From positions 184,436 to 248,435 of the forward strand of contig RAYO01000004.1 of assembly GCA_003612335.1 (NCBI GenBank): 64,000 nt of DNA, written 5' to 3'. This DNA is from a bacterium 1xD42-67 (GTDB lineage Bacteria; Bacillota; Clostridia; Oscillospirales; Oscillospiraceae). Position 1 is the stretch's first letter; each line of letters begins with the position of its first letter. A program made the position numbers and the translations under genes. This document shows, piece by piece, positions 9,689 through 17,958 of this stretch. Below the pieces are notes generated by a model. It worked only from the letters and a program-made list of their open reading frames with translations, searched no databases and was not told the DNA's origin.

Positions 9689-10972
9689 TCAGTCCTCTGC
9701 CGGACCGTCCTGATAGACCACCTGTCCGGCGCAGATCGTATACTTCACCTTGCCATACAGCTTCTCCCCGATGAAGGGGGAATTCCTGCTCTTGGAAGCG
9801 AAGTCCTCTCCCACGACCCAGCCCTCGTTGGGGTCGAAGATCACCAGATCGGCGGGTCCGTCCAGCCGGATGGACCCCTGCTCCAGCCCATACATATAGG
9901 CGGGCTTATAGGTCATCTTCCCCAGCAGCTTCATCAGTGTCAGATGTCCCTTGCGGACCAGATAGGTGTTCCCCAGGGCCAGGGCGGTCTCCAGACCGAT
10001 GATCCCGCTGGGGGCCTCCAGCAGCCCCTTGTCCTTCTCCTCCTGGGCGTGGGGAGCGTGGTCGGTGGCGATGAGCTCCAGAGTGTCGTCCTTCAGCCCC
10101 TCGATGATGGCGAAACGGTCCGCATTGGTCCGCAGAGGGGGGTTCATCTTGGCGTTGACGCCGTATCTCTTCACCGCCTCCTCGGTGAGGGAGAAGTGGT
10201 GGGGGGTGGCCTCCGCCCAGATGTCCGCCCCCAGCCGCTTGGTCAGGCGGATCAGCTCCACCGCGTTCCGGGAGCTGACATGCTGGATGTTCACCCGGGC
10301 CCCAGTGGCCAAGGCCAGCATACAGTCTCTGGCCACCATCACATCCTCCGCGCTGGCGGAGGCCCCGGGGAAGCCCAGCTCTTCGCTCACCTTCCCCTTG
10401 TTCACCCCCGCCTTGTCGATCAGGGCCGGGTCCTCCTCGTGGAAGCTGAGCACTGTGCCCAGCTTTTTGGCCAGGACCATGGCCTCATGGGTCATCTTGG
10501 TGTCCAGGAGGGGCATCCCGTCGTCGGTGAATCCCACAGCTCCGGCCCGTTGGAGCTCCGCCATGTCCACCAGCTCCTGGCCCTTCATCCCCTTGGTCAC
10601 ACAGGCGGCCTGGAGGATCCGGATCCCGGTCCGCTTCCCCTTCTCCCGGGTGCTGTGGATGGCCTCGGGGCTGTCTATGGGGGGCTTCGTGTTGGCCATA
10701 CAGACGATGGTGGTGTATCCTCCCCGCTTGGCGGCGGCCGCGCCGGTCTCCACCGTCTCCTTATAGGTGAAGCCGGGGTCCCGGAAGTGGGCGTGTACAT
10801 CGATCAGGCCAGGGGCCACAATCTTGCCTGAGGCGTCGATCACCCGCTCATAGTCCTCGCCGCCGTGGTATTTGCCGATCCGGTGGATCTTACCGTCCTT
10901 GATCACCAGGTCTACCGCCTCATCCCGCTTTGTCTTCGGGTCGATCACCCTCCCGTTTCTCACCAGGATCAT
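9689..10972 (-). CDS. pyrC: Dihydroorotase-type cyclic amidohydrolase
   Basis: A 427-residue class I dihydroorotase. Seen: metal ligands His60-x-His62 in DVHAHFRDPG, the bridging Asp150/151 in GFTDDG, His178, His231 and Asp304-His305 in TDHAPH, and substrate motif MANTKPP. Known reaction: N-carbamoyl-aspartate to and from dihydroorotate. ATG 10972 follows GGAGGAGGGG and lies inside the 3' end of the M20 gene (53 bp overlap). Because it is embedded in a ureide/hydantoin cluster and no other pyr gene is near, it may serve ring hydrolysis in catabolism as well as, or instead of, pyrimidine synthesis. Confidence 0.88.
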   Translation of the reverse strand: MILVRNGRVIDPKTKRDEAVDLVIKDGKIHRIGKYHGGEDYERVIDASGKIVAPGLIDVHAHFRDPGFTYKETVETGAAAAKRGGYTTIVCMANTKPPIDSPEAIHSTREKGKRTGIRILQAACVTKGMKGQELVDMAELQRAGAVGFTDDGMPLLDTKMTHEAMVLAKKLGTVLSFHEEDPALIDKAGVNKGKVSEELGFPGASASAEDVMVARDCMLALATGARVNIQHVSSRNAVELIRLTKRLGADIWAEATPHHFSLTEEAVKRYGVNAKMNPPLRTNADRFAIIEGLKDDTLELIATDHAPHAQEEKDKGLLEAPSGIIGLETALALGNTYLVRKGHLTLMKLLGKMTYKPAYMYGLEQGSIRLDGPADLVIFDPNEGWVVGEDFASKSRNSPFIGEKLYGKVKYTICAGQVVYQDGPAED

Positions 10973-12203
10973 AGCTCTTCCCCTCCTCCTTCAGATACTC
11001 ATAGATCACCCGGGCCCCGTCATAGATGCTCTCCAGCGAGGTGAACTCCCCCCGGTTGTGGCTGACGCCCTTGCAGCAGGGGATGAATACCATCGCCGCC
11101 CGGGTGATCTCCGCAAAGGCCATCGCGTCGTGTCCGGCGCCGCTGGGCATCACCTTATAGGTCACCCGCAGCCGCTCGGCGCACTCGATCAGCTTCTTCT
11201 GCATCCCCCGGTCCAGCTCGATGGGGGTGGCGGCGCTGGTCTTCTCCACGAAGAAGGGGATGTGGCGCTTGGCTGAGATATAGCGGGTGGCCTCCCGCAT
11301 CCGCTTCTCCATCAGCTCCAGGGAGTCGTCATCGATCCCCCGCAGGTCCACCCCCAGGGTCACCTCGCCCGGGGTCACGTTCAGCACGTTGGGCCGGGCG
11401 TCGATCACACCCACTGTGGCCACGGAATCCCGGTGGCTCTCGTCCTTGCCGATCCGCTCCACCTCCAGGATGAACTCCGCCGCCGCGCACAGGGCGTCGC
11501 TGCGCATGTTCATGGGGGTGGCGCCGGAGTGCTCCGCCTCCCCATGGATGTGGACGTTGAACCGCCGGGGACCGGCGATGTTGGTGACGATGCCCACCTT
11601 CATCCCATACTCCTCCAGCACCTTGCCCTGTTCGATATGCAGCTCCAGATACTGCTTCACATCGGCGATCTTCTTCGGGTCCATGGACAGGCCCCGCTCC
11701 TTGAAGATCTGAGCGAAGCTGGAGCCGTCCTTCGCGGTCAGACACTCCACCTGAGGCTTCCCGATCCGCTTGGTGATCAGTCCGCTGCCGATGGTACACC
11801 GGCCGAAGTTGCTGGATTCCTCACACCGGAAGGCCACCACCCGCAGAGGGAGCTGGATCGACTGCTCCTTCAGCCATTTCATCACCATCAGCCCGGCGAT
11901 GATCCCGGCCACGCCGTCATACCGCCCGCCGTCCACCACCGAGTCCAGGTGGGAACCGATCAGGTAATACTCACAGTTGGCCGACGGACTGCCGGCCTCA
12001 TTGGCGGCGTAGGTGTTGCCCACCTCGTCCACATAGGTCTGGAAGCCCTCCTCCTCCGCGATCTGGCGGAAGATGGCGTGCATCTCGTCCTCCTCCGGGG
12101 AGTAGCCCAGACGGGTCACCCCCCCCAGACTGGTCGCTCCCACGGGATAGAACTGTTCAAAGATGTCCTCCAGGATCTGGAGGTCCTGTGTCGTCGATTT
12201 CAT
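10920..12203 (-). CDS. M20 family N-carbamoyl-amino acid hydrolase / allantoate amidohydrolase
   Basis: A 427-residue zinc hydrolase of the hydantoinase/carbamoylase branch of peptidase M20. Seen: GSHLDSV with His85, GRYDG with Asp96, the catalytic Glu pair Glu128-Glu129, LHIEQG with His189, a dimerisation lid domain (about 210-320) and the C-terminal GVSHNRGE ligand His. Family members split N-carbamoyl amino acids, ureidopropionate, allantoate or ureidoglycolate, releasing CO2 and NH3. It starts 4 bp after the racemase gene stop and runs 53 bp into the next gene, so translational coupling is likely. Exact substrate cannot be assigned from sequence. Confidence 0.88.
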   Translation of the reverse strand: MKSTTQDLQILEDIFEQFYPVGATSLGGVTRLGYSPEEDEMHAIFRQIAEEEGFQTYVDEVGNTYAANEAGSPSANCEYYLIGSHLDSVVDGGRYDGVAGIIAGLMVMKWLKEQSIQLPLRVVAFRCEESSNFGRCTIGSGLITKRIGKPQVECLTAKDGSSFAQIFKERGLSMDPKKIADVKQYLELHIEQGKVLEEYGMKVGIVTNIAGPRRFNVHIHGEAEHSGATPMNMRSDALCAAAEFILEVERIGKDESHRDSVATVGVIDARPNVLNVTPGEVTLGVDLRGIDDDSLELMEKRMREATRYISAKRHIPFFVEKTSAATPIELDRGMQKKLIECAERLRVTYKVMPSGAGHDAMAFAEITRAAMVFIPCCKGVSHNRGEFTSLESIYDGARVIYEYLKEEGKSYDPGEKREGDRPEDKAG

Positions 12204-12207
12204 CCTC

Positions 12208-12885
12208 TCACCCCTGTTCCCGGCTGCGGTATCTGCGCACCTTGCTGGTGGTCAGCCCGGCCTTCACCAGGCCGGAGGCCACGATCAGCGCACATACCAC
12301 CCCGTCCAGCACCGGTACCCCTAGTGCCGCTTCCATCTTCTTCGTCACATGGCCCATCCCGGCACAGCCCAGCACCAACACCTCGGCGCCGTCCTCCTGG
12401 ACGGCCCGCCGGCCGGTCTCGATGAAGCTCTCCTCGCTGTGCCAGTCGGCCCGCAGGCCCTCCGGCCCCGCCACCGAGGCCACCGAATCCCACACCCCAT
12501 ACTTCCGGCACAGGGCCTGCTTGTTGGGGATGGGGCGCTGGCCGGTGGAGATCACCGAGAAGCTGTGCCCCAGCATGGTGGCCAGCTTCACTGACGCCTC
12601 ACAGATCCCCACCACCGGTCTGTCCGAGATCTCCTTCAGCACGTCCAGCCCCGGGTCGCTGTGGCAGGCCACGATGAAAGCATCATACTCCTCCTGCCGC
12701 TCCTTCACGATTCGGATCATGCCCGGCACGCTCTCCGCCATGTCCTCATAGCTGCCGATGAAGGCGGGAGCGGATCCATTCCGGATGCAGTCCACCTGGA
12801 TCTCCGGGTCGAAGCTCCTGGCATTGTCCAGGATCACCTTCGTCATTTCTTCACTGCTGTTGGGGTTGATGATACAGATCTTCAT
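12208..12885 (-). CDS. Hydantoin racemase / Asp-Glu racemase family protein
   Basis: A 225-residue protein of the Asp/Glu/hydantoin racemase superfamily. Seen: the two catalytic cysteines in their usual settings, Cys74 in VACHSDPG and Cys174 in VLGCAGMG, and the N-terminal IINPNSS phosphate-like loop. Known family members (HyuE, allantoin racemase) invert the chiral carbon of 5-substituted hydantoins or allantoin. It stands between the cyclic amidohydrolase and the carbamoylase, which is the order of the classic hydantoin pathway, so hydantoin or allantoin racemase is preferred over aspartate racemase. Confidence 0.85.
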   Translation of the reverse strand: MKICIINPNSSEEMTKVILDNARSFDPEIQVDCIRNGSAPAFIGSYEDMAESVPGMIRIVKERQEEYDAFIVACHSDPGLDVLKEISDRPVVGICEASVKLATMLGHSFSVISTGQRPIPNKQALCRKYGVWDSVASVAGPEGLRADWHSEESFIETGRRAVQEDGAEVLVLGCAGMGHVTKKMEAALGVPVLDGVVCALIVASGLVKAGLTTSKVRRYRSREQG

Positions 12886-12906
12886 CCTGCTCTCCTCCTG
12901 GCCGAG

Positions 12907-14304
12907 TCACGCCTTGGGCAGGATCAGCTGTCCATACCCCTTGCGGGAATCGGATACCCTGCCGTCCTCCATCACCATCTCGCCCCGGACCACGGTGGCT
13001 TTGATCCGGCCTTGGAGCTCCATGCCGTCGAAGATCAGGGCAGATTTCCGGCTCTTGGTGTACATGTCCTCGGTCCGGATGGTATACCTCTCCTCCGGAT
13101 CCACGAAAATGAAGTCGGCGTCCGCCCCCACCCGGATCTCGCCCTTGCGGGGGTGCAGTCCAAAGATCTTGGCTGGGTTCGCAGACACCAGCTCCACCAG
13201 CCTCGCCAGGGACAGCAGGCCCTTGCTCATGGCGTCCAGCATCAGGGGGACCCGCATCTCGATGCAGGGGATCCCGGCGGGACAGCTGAAGATATCGTCC
13301 TGGCCCCTCATCTTCTCCTCATAGGTATAGGGAGCGTGGTCGCTGCCGATGAAGTCCACCGAGCCGTCCTCGATGTAGTCCCACAGCTTCCGGACCCGGG
13401 CCTCGTCCCGCAGAGGGGGATTGCACTTGGCGAAGGGACCGTACTTGTCCAGCCAGGAATCATCCATCAGCAGGTAGTGGGGGCAGGTCTCCAGATAGAC
13501 GTCCAGCCCCTCGGCCTTCCCCCGTTTGATCATCTCCATGGCCTCGGGGGTGCTGATGTGGCAGAACTCGATCCGAGCCCCTGTCTCCCGGGCAAAAAGG
13601 AGCAGCTTAGACACGGTCTCATACTCGGTGATCGCCGGACGGGAGGCCGCATGGTCCCGGCCGTGGATCCGGCCCGCCGCCTTCATCTGGCCGATCATGG
13701 CCTTGATCATGTCGTTGTTCTCCGCGTGGACGCCGCAGATCTTCCCCGACCGGGCGACAGCCTGCATCCCCTGGTACTGCTCCACGTCGTTCTTCATGGT
13801 CAGGCCGATGAACTCACTGTCCCGGCCGTTGGGCGCCTCATGGAGGAAGGTCTTGAAGGAGACGATCTTCCCCGACTGGGCCAGCTCCATGATCTTCTCC
13901 GGGAAGTCCGCCCCTGCCGCCCCGTAGAAGGCGAAGTCCACCACAGCGCTCTCCTCCGCCGCAGCGATCCGGCGGTCCAGGATCTCCAGGCTGTACTGGG
14001 GGGGATCCGCCAGGGGCTGTTCGATCATGGTGGTCACCCCTCCGGCGGCGGCGGCCATGGTCCCGGTGAGGAAATCCTCCCGCTCCTCATAGCCAGGCGC
14101 CCGGATGTGGACATGAGGGTCCACCGTCCCGGGCAGGACCCACTTCCCGCCGGCATCCAACACCTCGTCCTCCGCCGGACACACACCGGATCCCGGGCTG
14201 AGGATCCCGGCGATCTTCCCGTCCTGGATCAGGATGTCGGCCTGGACCAACTCCCCATCCAAGAACACCTTCCCGTTCCGGACCCAAACTTTTTTACCTT
14301 CCAT
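12907..14304 (-). CDS. Allantoinase / D-hydantoinase-type cyclic amidohydrolase
   Basis: A 465-residue dihydropyrimidinase-family enzyme. Seen: His64-x-His66 in DPHVHIRAPG, a lysine at 151 in SFKTFL in the position that is carbamylated in this family, His193 in GVHAENN, His249 in FCHIS, and Asp322-His323 in SDHAPY. Such enzymes open the ring of allantoin, hydantoins or dihydropyrimidines. The gene is 33 bp downstream of the SsnA-like gene and 21 bp upstream of the racemase gene. AllB is the closest recognisable group, but the absence of other allantoin genes means a hydantoin substrate is equally possible. Confidence 0.87.
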   Translation of the reverse strand: MEGKKVWVRNGKVFLDGELVQADILIQDGKIAGILSPGSGVCPAEDEVLDAGGKWVLPGTVDPHVHIRAPGYEEREDFLTGTMAAAAGGVTTMIEQPLADPPQYSLEILDRRIAAAEESAVVDFAFYGAAGADFPEKIMELAQSGKIVSFKTFLHEAPNGRDSEFIGLTMKNDVEQYQGMQAVARSGKICGVHAENNDMIKAMIGQMKAAGRIHGRDHAASRPAITEYETVSKLLLFARETGARIEFCHISTPEAMEMIKRGKAEGLDVYLETCPHYLLMDDSWLDKYGPFAKCNPPLRDEARVRKLWDYIEDGSVDFIGSDHAPYTYEEKMRGQDDIFSCPAGIPCIEMRVPLMLDAMSKGLLSLARLVELVSANPAKIFGLHPRKGEIRVGADADFIFVDPEERYTIRTEDMYTKSRKSALIFDGMELQGRIKATVVRGEMVMEDGRVSDSRKGYGQLILPKA

Positions 14305-14337
14305 CTTGCTCCGCCACCTTATCTAAAATTGAAATGA

Positions 14338-15762
14338 TCACAGCTTGTCTTCCCGCATGTACTGGGCATTCTTCCCGTCGATCTCACGGAACTGGGGCGC
14401 GGCCTTCTCCCCGATCTCGTCGGCCAGCCGCTGGGCCTCCTCCAGGATCTGTCCAATGTCGAAGGTGAGGGGCCTGCGGTGCTCCACCAGGAGCCTGCCC
14501 TTCACCATCACCGTATCCACCTCACAGCCCCGGGCGCTGTACACCAGATTCGGGATGAAGTTGCGCATGGGCTGGGTGTACAGCGGAGCCAGAGAGAGCT
14601 GCTTCAGGCCGATCAGGATCAGGTCCGCGTCCTTCCCCACCTCGATGGATCCCACCCGGTCCTCGATCCCCAGCACCCGGGCGTTCTCGATGGTGGCCAT
14701 CCGCACCACCTTCCAGGCGGGCATGACCTCCGGGTCCTCGAACCGTACCTTATTCAGGATCGCGGTCAGCTTCATCTCGTTGATCATGTTATGGCAGTTG
14801 TTCCCCGGGGCCTGGTCGCTGCCCAGACCCACCAGGCCCCCCGCGTCCTGGAACCACTTGGCCGGAGGGACCACTCCGTCGATCACCCCGATAGAGGAAG
14901 AGCACAGCACCATCCTTCCGCCCCGGCTCACCAGGTCCTCCACCTCCTCCTTCGTGGCGTCGGTCAGGTGGATCCCGATGAAGTCCTGGTCGAAGTATCC
15001 CATAGAGTCCAGCCAAGGGATGCTGCGCATCCCATAGCGCATCTCCATCTGCTTGGCCTCCCGGCTCCCCTGCTCCAGGTGCATGTGGATCTTGGTCTTC
15101 CGCTCCTTGGCCAACACACGGATCCGCTCCAGCATCTCTCTGCTGACGAAGTCCGGCCCCTGAGGCCCGAACCGGATCTGGATCCGCCCGCCGTCGATGC
15201 CGTGATACCGGTCATAGAGCACTAGGCACTCGTCCAGGGTCCGCTCCCCCATGGCGCTGTCATACTCATAGAGCTCCCCCGCCTTGTAGGACCGGGGGAC
15301 CGCCTCCCGGATCCGGACGGATACGTTGCCCCGCACCCCGATCTCCTGGATGAAGCGGCACGCCCCGTCCATATCGGAACCGTCGTCTCCGATGGTGGTG
15401 GTCCCGTTCATCACCGCCTCGGCGATGGCCAGCTTGCTGCCGCAGGTCTTCCCCTCGCTGCTGCGCTGGGCCTCGAAAGGGGCCATCCCCTCCATCATCC
15501 AGTTGTTGATATCCTGGGCCACCCCCCGCAGGATCCCGTGGCCCGTGTGCATGTGTCCGTCGATGAATCCGGGCATCAGCACCTGGTCCGGAGCATCGAC
15601 GATCTTCTCCGCCTCATGCTCCTGGAGCAGTTCCTCCCGGGGGGCCACCGCGGCGATCTTGCCGCCGTCCACGGCCACGCCGTGATCGGCCAGATAGCCC
15701 ACGCCCTCCCCTGTCATGGTGTACATGTGCTTCGTCAGGATCAACATATCGACCTTTTTCAT
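14338..15762 (-). CDS. SsnA/TRZ-ATZ-like amidohydrolase (putative deaminase)
   Basis: A 474-residue metal-dependent amidohydrolase of the ATZ/TRZ/SsnA/guanine-deaminase group. Seen: His70-x-His72 in DGHMHTGHG (the second position Met replaces the common Thr), His226-x-His228-x-Glu230 in HMHLEQG, His265 and Asp316 in GLGSDQAPGNN, plus the C-terminal composite sandwich segment. Relatives deaminate purines, S-adenosylhomocysteine or triazines. It is the first enzyme gene after the IclR regulator. SsnA itself belongs to the yge/ssn/ygf purine-degradation group of enterobacteria, so a role in purine or ureide breakdown is a reasonable inference; substrate unknown. Confidence 0.82.
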   Translation of the reverse strand: MKKVDMLILTKHMYTMTGEGVGYLADHGVAVDGGKIAAVAPREELLQEHEAEKIVDAPDQVLMPGFIDGHMHTGHGILRGVAQDINNWMMEGMAPFEAQRSSEGKTCGSKLAIAEAVMNGTTTIGDDGSDMDGACRFIQEIGVRGNVSVRIREAVPRSYKAGELYEYDSAMGERTLDECLVLYDRYHGIDGGRIQIRFGPQGPDFVSREMLERIRVLAKERKTKIHMHLEQGSREAKQMEMRYGMRSIPWLDSMGYFDQDFIGIHLTDATKEEVEDLVSRGGRMVLCSSSIGVIDGVVPPAKWFQDAGGLVGLGSDQAPGNNCHNMINEMKLTAILNKVRFEDPEVMPAWKVVRMATIENARVLGIEDRVGSIEVGKDADLILIGLKQLSLAPLYTQPMRNFIPNLVYSARGCEVDTVMVKGRLLVEHRRPLTFDIGQILEEAQRLADEIGEKAAPQFREIDGKNAQYMREDKL

Positions 15763-15800
15763 AACTCCTCCTGCGGCCAGCGCCCTCTTATGTCGTTCTT

Positions 15801-15850
15801 AATATCGAGACATTGTTCTGATATTGTGAAATGATGTTTGCATTGTACAA
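15801..15850 (-). promoter_or_regulatory. Putative promoter and operator of the ureide-hydrolase cluster
   Basis: Between iclR and the SsnA-like gene lies an inverted repeat AATATC/GATATT (15801-15825, 13-bp spacer). On the minus strand a weak promoter reads TTGTAC (15845-15850), 16 bases, CACAAT (15823-15828), so the repeat overlaps and follows the -10 box, a natural repressor position. IclR proteins bind such short palindromes; that this one does is inference. Confidence 0.4.
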
Positions 15851-15895
15851 CACCTCGCCTGTTTTTGCAAGCCCTTTTATACATTTCTACATTTT

Positions 15896-15937
15896 CACAA
15901 AAAAGGAGGCGCCGCAGGACCCAGTCCCGGCGGCGCC
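15896..15937 (-). terminator. Rho-independent terminator of iclR
   Basis: Stem GGCGCCGC/GCGGCGCC (15908-15937) with an inner GGAC/GTCC stem, followed on the minus strand by a TTTTTT run. It separates iclR transcription from the catabolic cluster. Confidence 0.75.
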
Positions 15938-15968
15938 CCAGATCTTTTGACCCATTATCTTCAAGATC

Positions 15969-16802
15969 TTATGGTATCTTTGCGATTTTATCCATGATAT
16001 CTCTGCATTTTTCCATCAGCGTCTCTGCCAAAAATCCAACGCCCTTCTCCCGGAGCCGCTCCACCGGGCCCACGATGCTGATGCCGTAGAGGAGCCGGCC
16101 CTGTCCATCGAAGATGGGAGCGCCCACCGCGCCCACCCCCGGGTCTGTCTCCTCGAAGCTGAGGGCATATCCCCGGCTGCGGATCTTCTGGAGATCCCTG
16201 CGCAGGGCCCCCTCGTCGGTGATCGTGTTGGGGGTATACCGGCGCAGGCCGCAGCTGATGACTCTCTGGATCTCCTCCTCGCTCTGCCAGGCCAGCAGGG
16301 TCTTCCCTGTGGCGCCGCTGCACACCGGGGTCTTGTGTCCCAGTTTAGAGGTATAGGTGATGTGATTCTCCGCCTCGATCACGTCCACACAGATCCCGCA
16401 CAGATCCGTATAAGTAGACAGGACGATCGTCTCATGGACCTGGAGCATCAGCTCCCGCATCCCCTGATTGATGATGTCATGGTGGTCGTAGATCTTCAGC
16501 AGGGTGCTGCCCACATCCATGATCTTCATCCCCAGCTTATATTTGCTGGTGACCGGGTCCTGCTCCAGCCAGCCCATGTACTCCAACGTCTTCACGATCC
16601 GGTGGACGCTGCTCTTGTGCAGCCCCATCAGCTTCGCCAGCTCGGTGATCCCCAGCGCCTTGGTGTCCTTGTCGTAGAGGTTCAGCAGCTCGATCGCCCG
16701 GATGATCGAGTTGATCAGCGTCTTGTCCTCCCCGCCCTCCTGGTCCTTCATCTGCGGCCGGGACCACCGCTGCACCTTTTCCTTCGGGATCTTGTTGTCC
16801 AT
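15969..16802 (-). CDS. IclR family transcriptional regulator
   Basis: A 277-residue regulator. Seen: an unusually long, charged N-terminal extension (1-28), a winged helix-turn-helix (about 30-90, with KLMGLHKSSVHRIVKTL as recognition region), and the C-terminal IclR ligand-binding GAF-like domain (about 110-275; motifs CSGATGKTLLAW and GAVGAPIFD). It is upstream of and co-directional with the ureide-hydrolase cluster but is closed off by its own terminator. It is the obvious candidate regulator of that cluster; known IclR proteins control allantoin (AllR), acetate and aromatic catabolism and sense small acids. Confidence 0.93.
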   Translation of the reverse strand: MDNKIPKEKVQRWSRPQMKDQEGGEDKTLINSIIRAIELLNLYDKDTKALGITELAKLMGLHKSSVHRIVKTLEYMGWLEQDPVTSKYKLGMKIMDVGSTLLKIYDHHDIINQGMRELMLQVHETIVLSTYTDLCGICVDVIEAENHITYTSKLGHKTPVCSGATGKTLLAWQSEEEIQRVISCGLRRYTPNTITDEGALRRDLQKIRSRGYALSFEETDPGVGAVGAPIFDGQGRLLYGISIVGPVERLREKGVGFLAETLMEKCRDIMDKIAKIP

Positions 16803-16854
16803 TTCCTCGCCCTCCGCTCGGCCCTCTCCTGCACCGTTATTCGATATCTTTCAG

Positions 16855-16882
16855 TTTATCCCATCCGCCCGCATATTGTCAA
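16855..16882 (-). promoter_or_regulatory. SigA-type promoter of iclR with overlapping palindrome
   Basis: Minus strand TTGACA (16877-16882), 16-bp spacer, GATAAA (16855-16860). The -35 box sits inside a perfect palindrome ATATTG-T-CAATAT (16873-16885), a possible autoregulatory site. Confidence 0.6.
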
Positions 16883-16917
16883 TATATTTGGGCGCAGGAC
16901 GGCGCACGATGGAGGGG

Positions 16918-17628
16918 CTACATCTGCTCCAGCAGAGACCGGATCGTCCCGGTGTGGAGGGCGCCCTCCTGAGCCAGCTCCAGGTAGAGCTCCTTCAGGC
17001 AGGGGTCGGAGGTGGCCTGGGCGGCCTGACGATTCGCCAGCTCCCACTGCTGTTCCCACACGAACTGCTGTCGCAGGGCCAGGGGCAGGGAGGCGGGCAG
17101 AGGAGCGGGGGCGCACTTCGGGGCGTACCGCATGCCGGTGATGAGGAAATAGGCGGCGGACAGCCGGCGGAAGGCGAACCGGTGGTCCTGGGCCAGGGCG
17201 GACAGCTCCCGGGCACAGGTCCCGCTGGCCCGGCGGGCCAGCAGCCGCCCGGCCCTGGCCCCCGTCAGAGCCAGCCCCATCAGCTCCTCCAGCCGTCTGC
17301 TGTCCCCCCGGGACGCCTCCCCCAGACACAGGGCGGGCGGCTCCACCGGTCCCTCGATCCCCGGTCCTTCCGGGCAGACCGGGCACTGGGGACAGTCCGG
17401 ACACGGCGGACACTCAGGGCACTGGGGCTCTGCCGGGCATTCCGGGACGGGAGGCAGCTGGGGCGGGACCTCTTCCGGCGGGACGGCAGGCTCCGCAGGG
17501 ACGGCGGTGTCCGGGATGACAGGGCCGGGCTCTGTCTGGCCGGGCATGACCCGGTCCCAGACCCGTTGGAAGGCGGCCGGATCGATGTCCTGTCCGGCCA
17601 GCGCGGGAAGATCGACTTTCAGTTCCAT
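16918..17628 (-). CDS. Pro/Cys-rich protein with C-terminal ferritin-like domain
   Basis: A 236-residue protein of unclear role. Seen: a short N-terminal acidic segment; a low-complexity linker (about 35-95) rich in Pro and Glu that carries repeated CPxC-type motifs (six to eight Cys); and a helical C-terminal region (about 110-236) with spaced Glu/His residues (AQDHRFAFRRL, WEQQWELANRQ, LAQEGALHTGTI) resembling a ferritin-like four-helix bundle. No signal peptide or membrane segment. ATG 17628 follows AAAGGAG by 9 bases. Ferritin-like fold is inference from helix pattern; metal binding by the Cys linker is only a suggestion. Confidence 0.65.
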   Translation of the reverse strand: MELKVDLPALAGQDIDPAAFQRVWDRVMPGQTEPGPVIPDTAVPAEPAVPPEEVPPQLPPVPECPAEPQCPECPPCPDCPQCPVCPEGPGIEGPVEPPALCLGEASRGDSRRLEELMGLALTGARAGRLLARRASGTCARELSALAQDHRFAFRRLSAAYFLITGMRYAPKCAPAPLPASLPLALRQQFVWEQQWELANRQAAQATSDPCLKELYLELAQEGALHTGTIRSLLEQM

Positions 17629-17910
17629 ATCCAAATGCTCCTTTGCTCAAGAGATAGTATGTTGAGGGGACTGCCTTATTCTATGTCCCTGAGCCGGAGC
17701 TGGCCCACTTTCTTTTTGATCTCGGGCCGTCTGACACCGGACACGCCCCGATCCCTCCGCCCCGACCTCCTCCCCTGTCAGTTGGGAAACAGCAGACGCC
17801 GCAGTCCTGACCGCCTCTTCCAGGCAGATCCTCCAGGTCCGGATCCCATGCTCCACCCCGTCCGCCTGGAACGCCGCCGAGCCGACACCACGATCCGGCG
17901 GGCGTGCGGA
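17629..17910. other. Intergenic stretch without recognisable gene
   Basis: About 280 bp between the ferritin-like gene and the secA terminator. Short open frames exist on both strands, but none has a ribosome-binding site or recognisable motif. No clear promoter box was found. Confidence 0.5.
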
Positions 17911-17950
17911 AAAGGGCCTGTCCCCTGTTCCCACAGGCGGCAGGCCCTTT
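17911..17950 (-). terminator. Terminator of secA
   Basis: Inverted repeat AAAGGGCCTG/CAGGCCCTTT eight bases beyond the secA stop; on the minus strand it ends in a TTTT run. Confidence 0.75.
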
Positions 17951-17958
17951 CGGCTCTT

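Noticed and set aside
15801..15850. A CRISPR or other array signal in the AT-richer region before the ureide cluster.
   Set aside because: Only one short inverted repeat is present; no repeated spacers.
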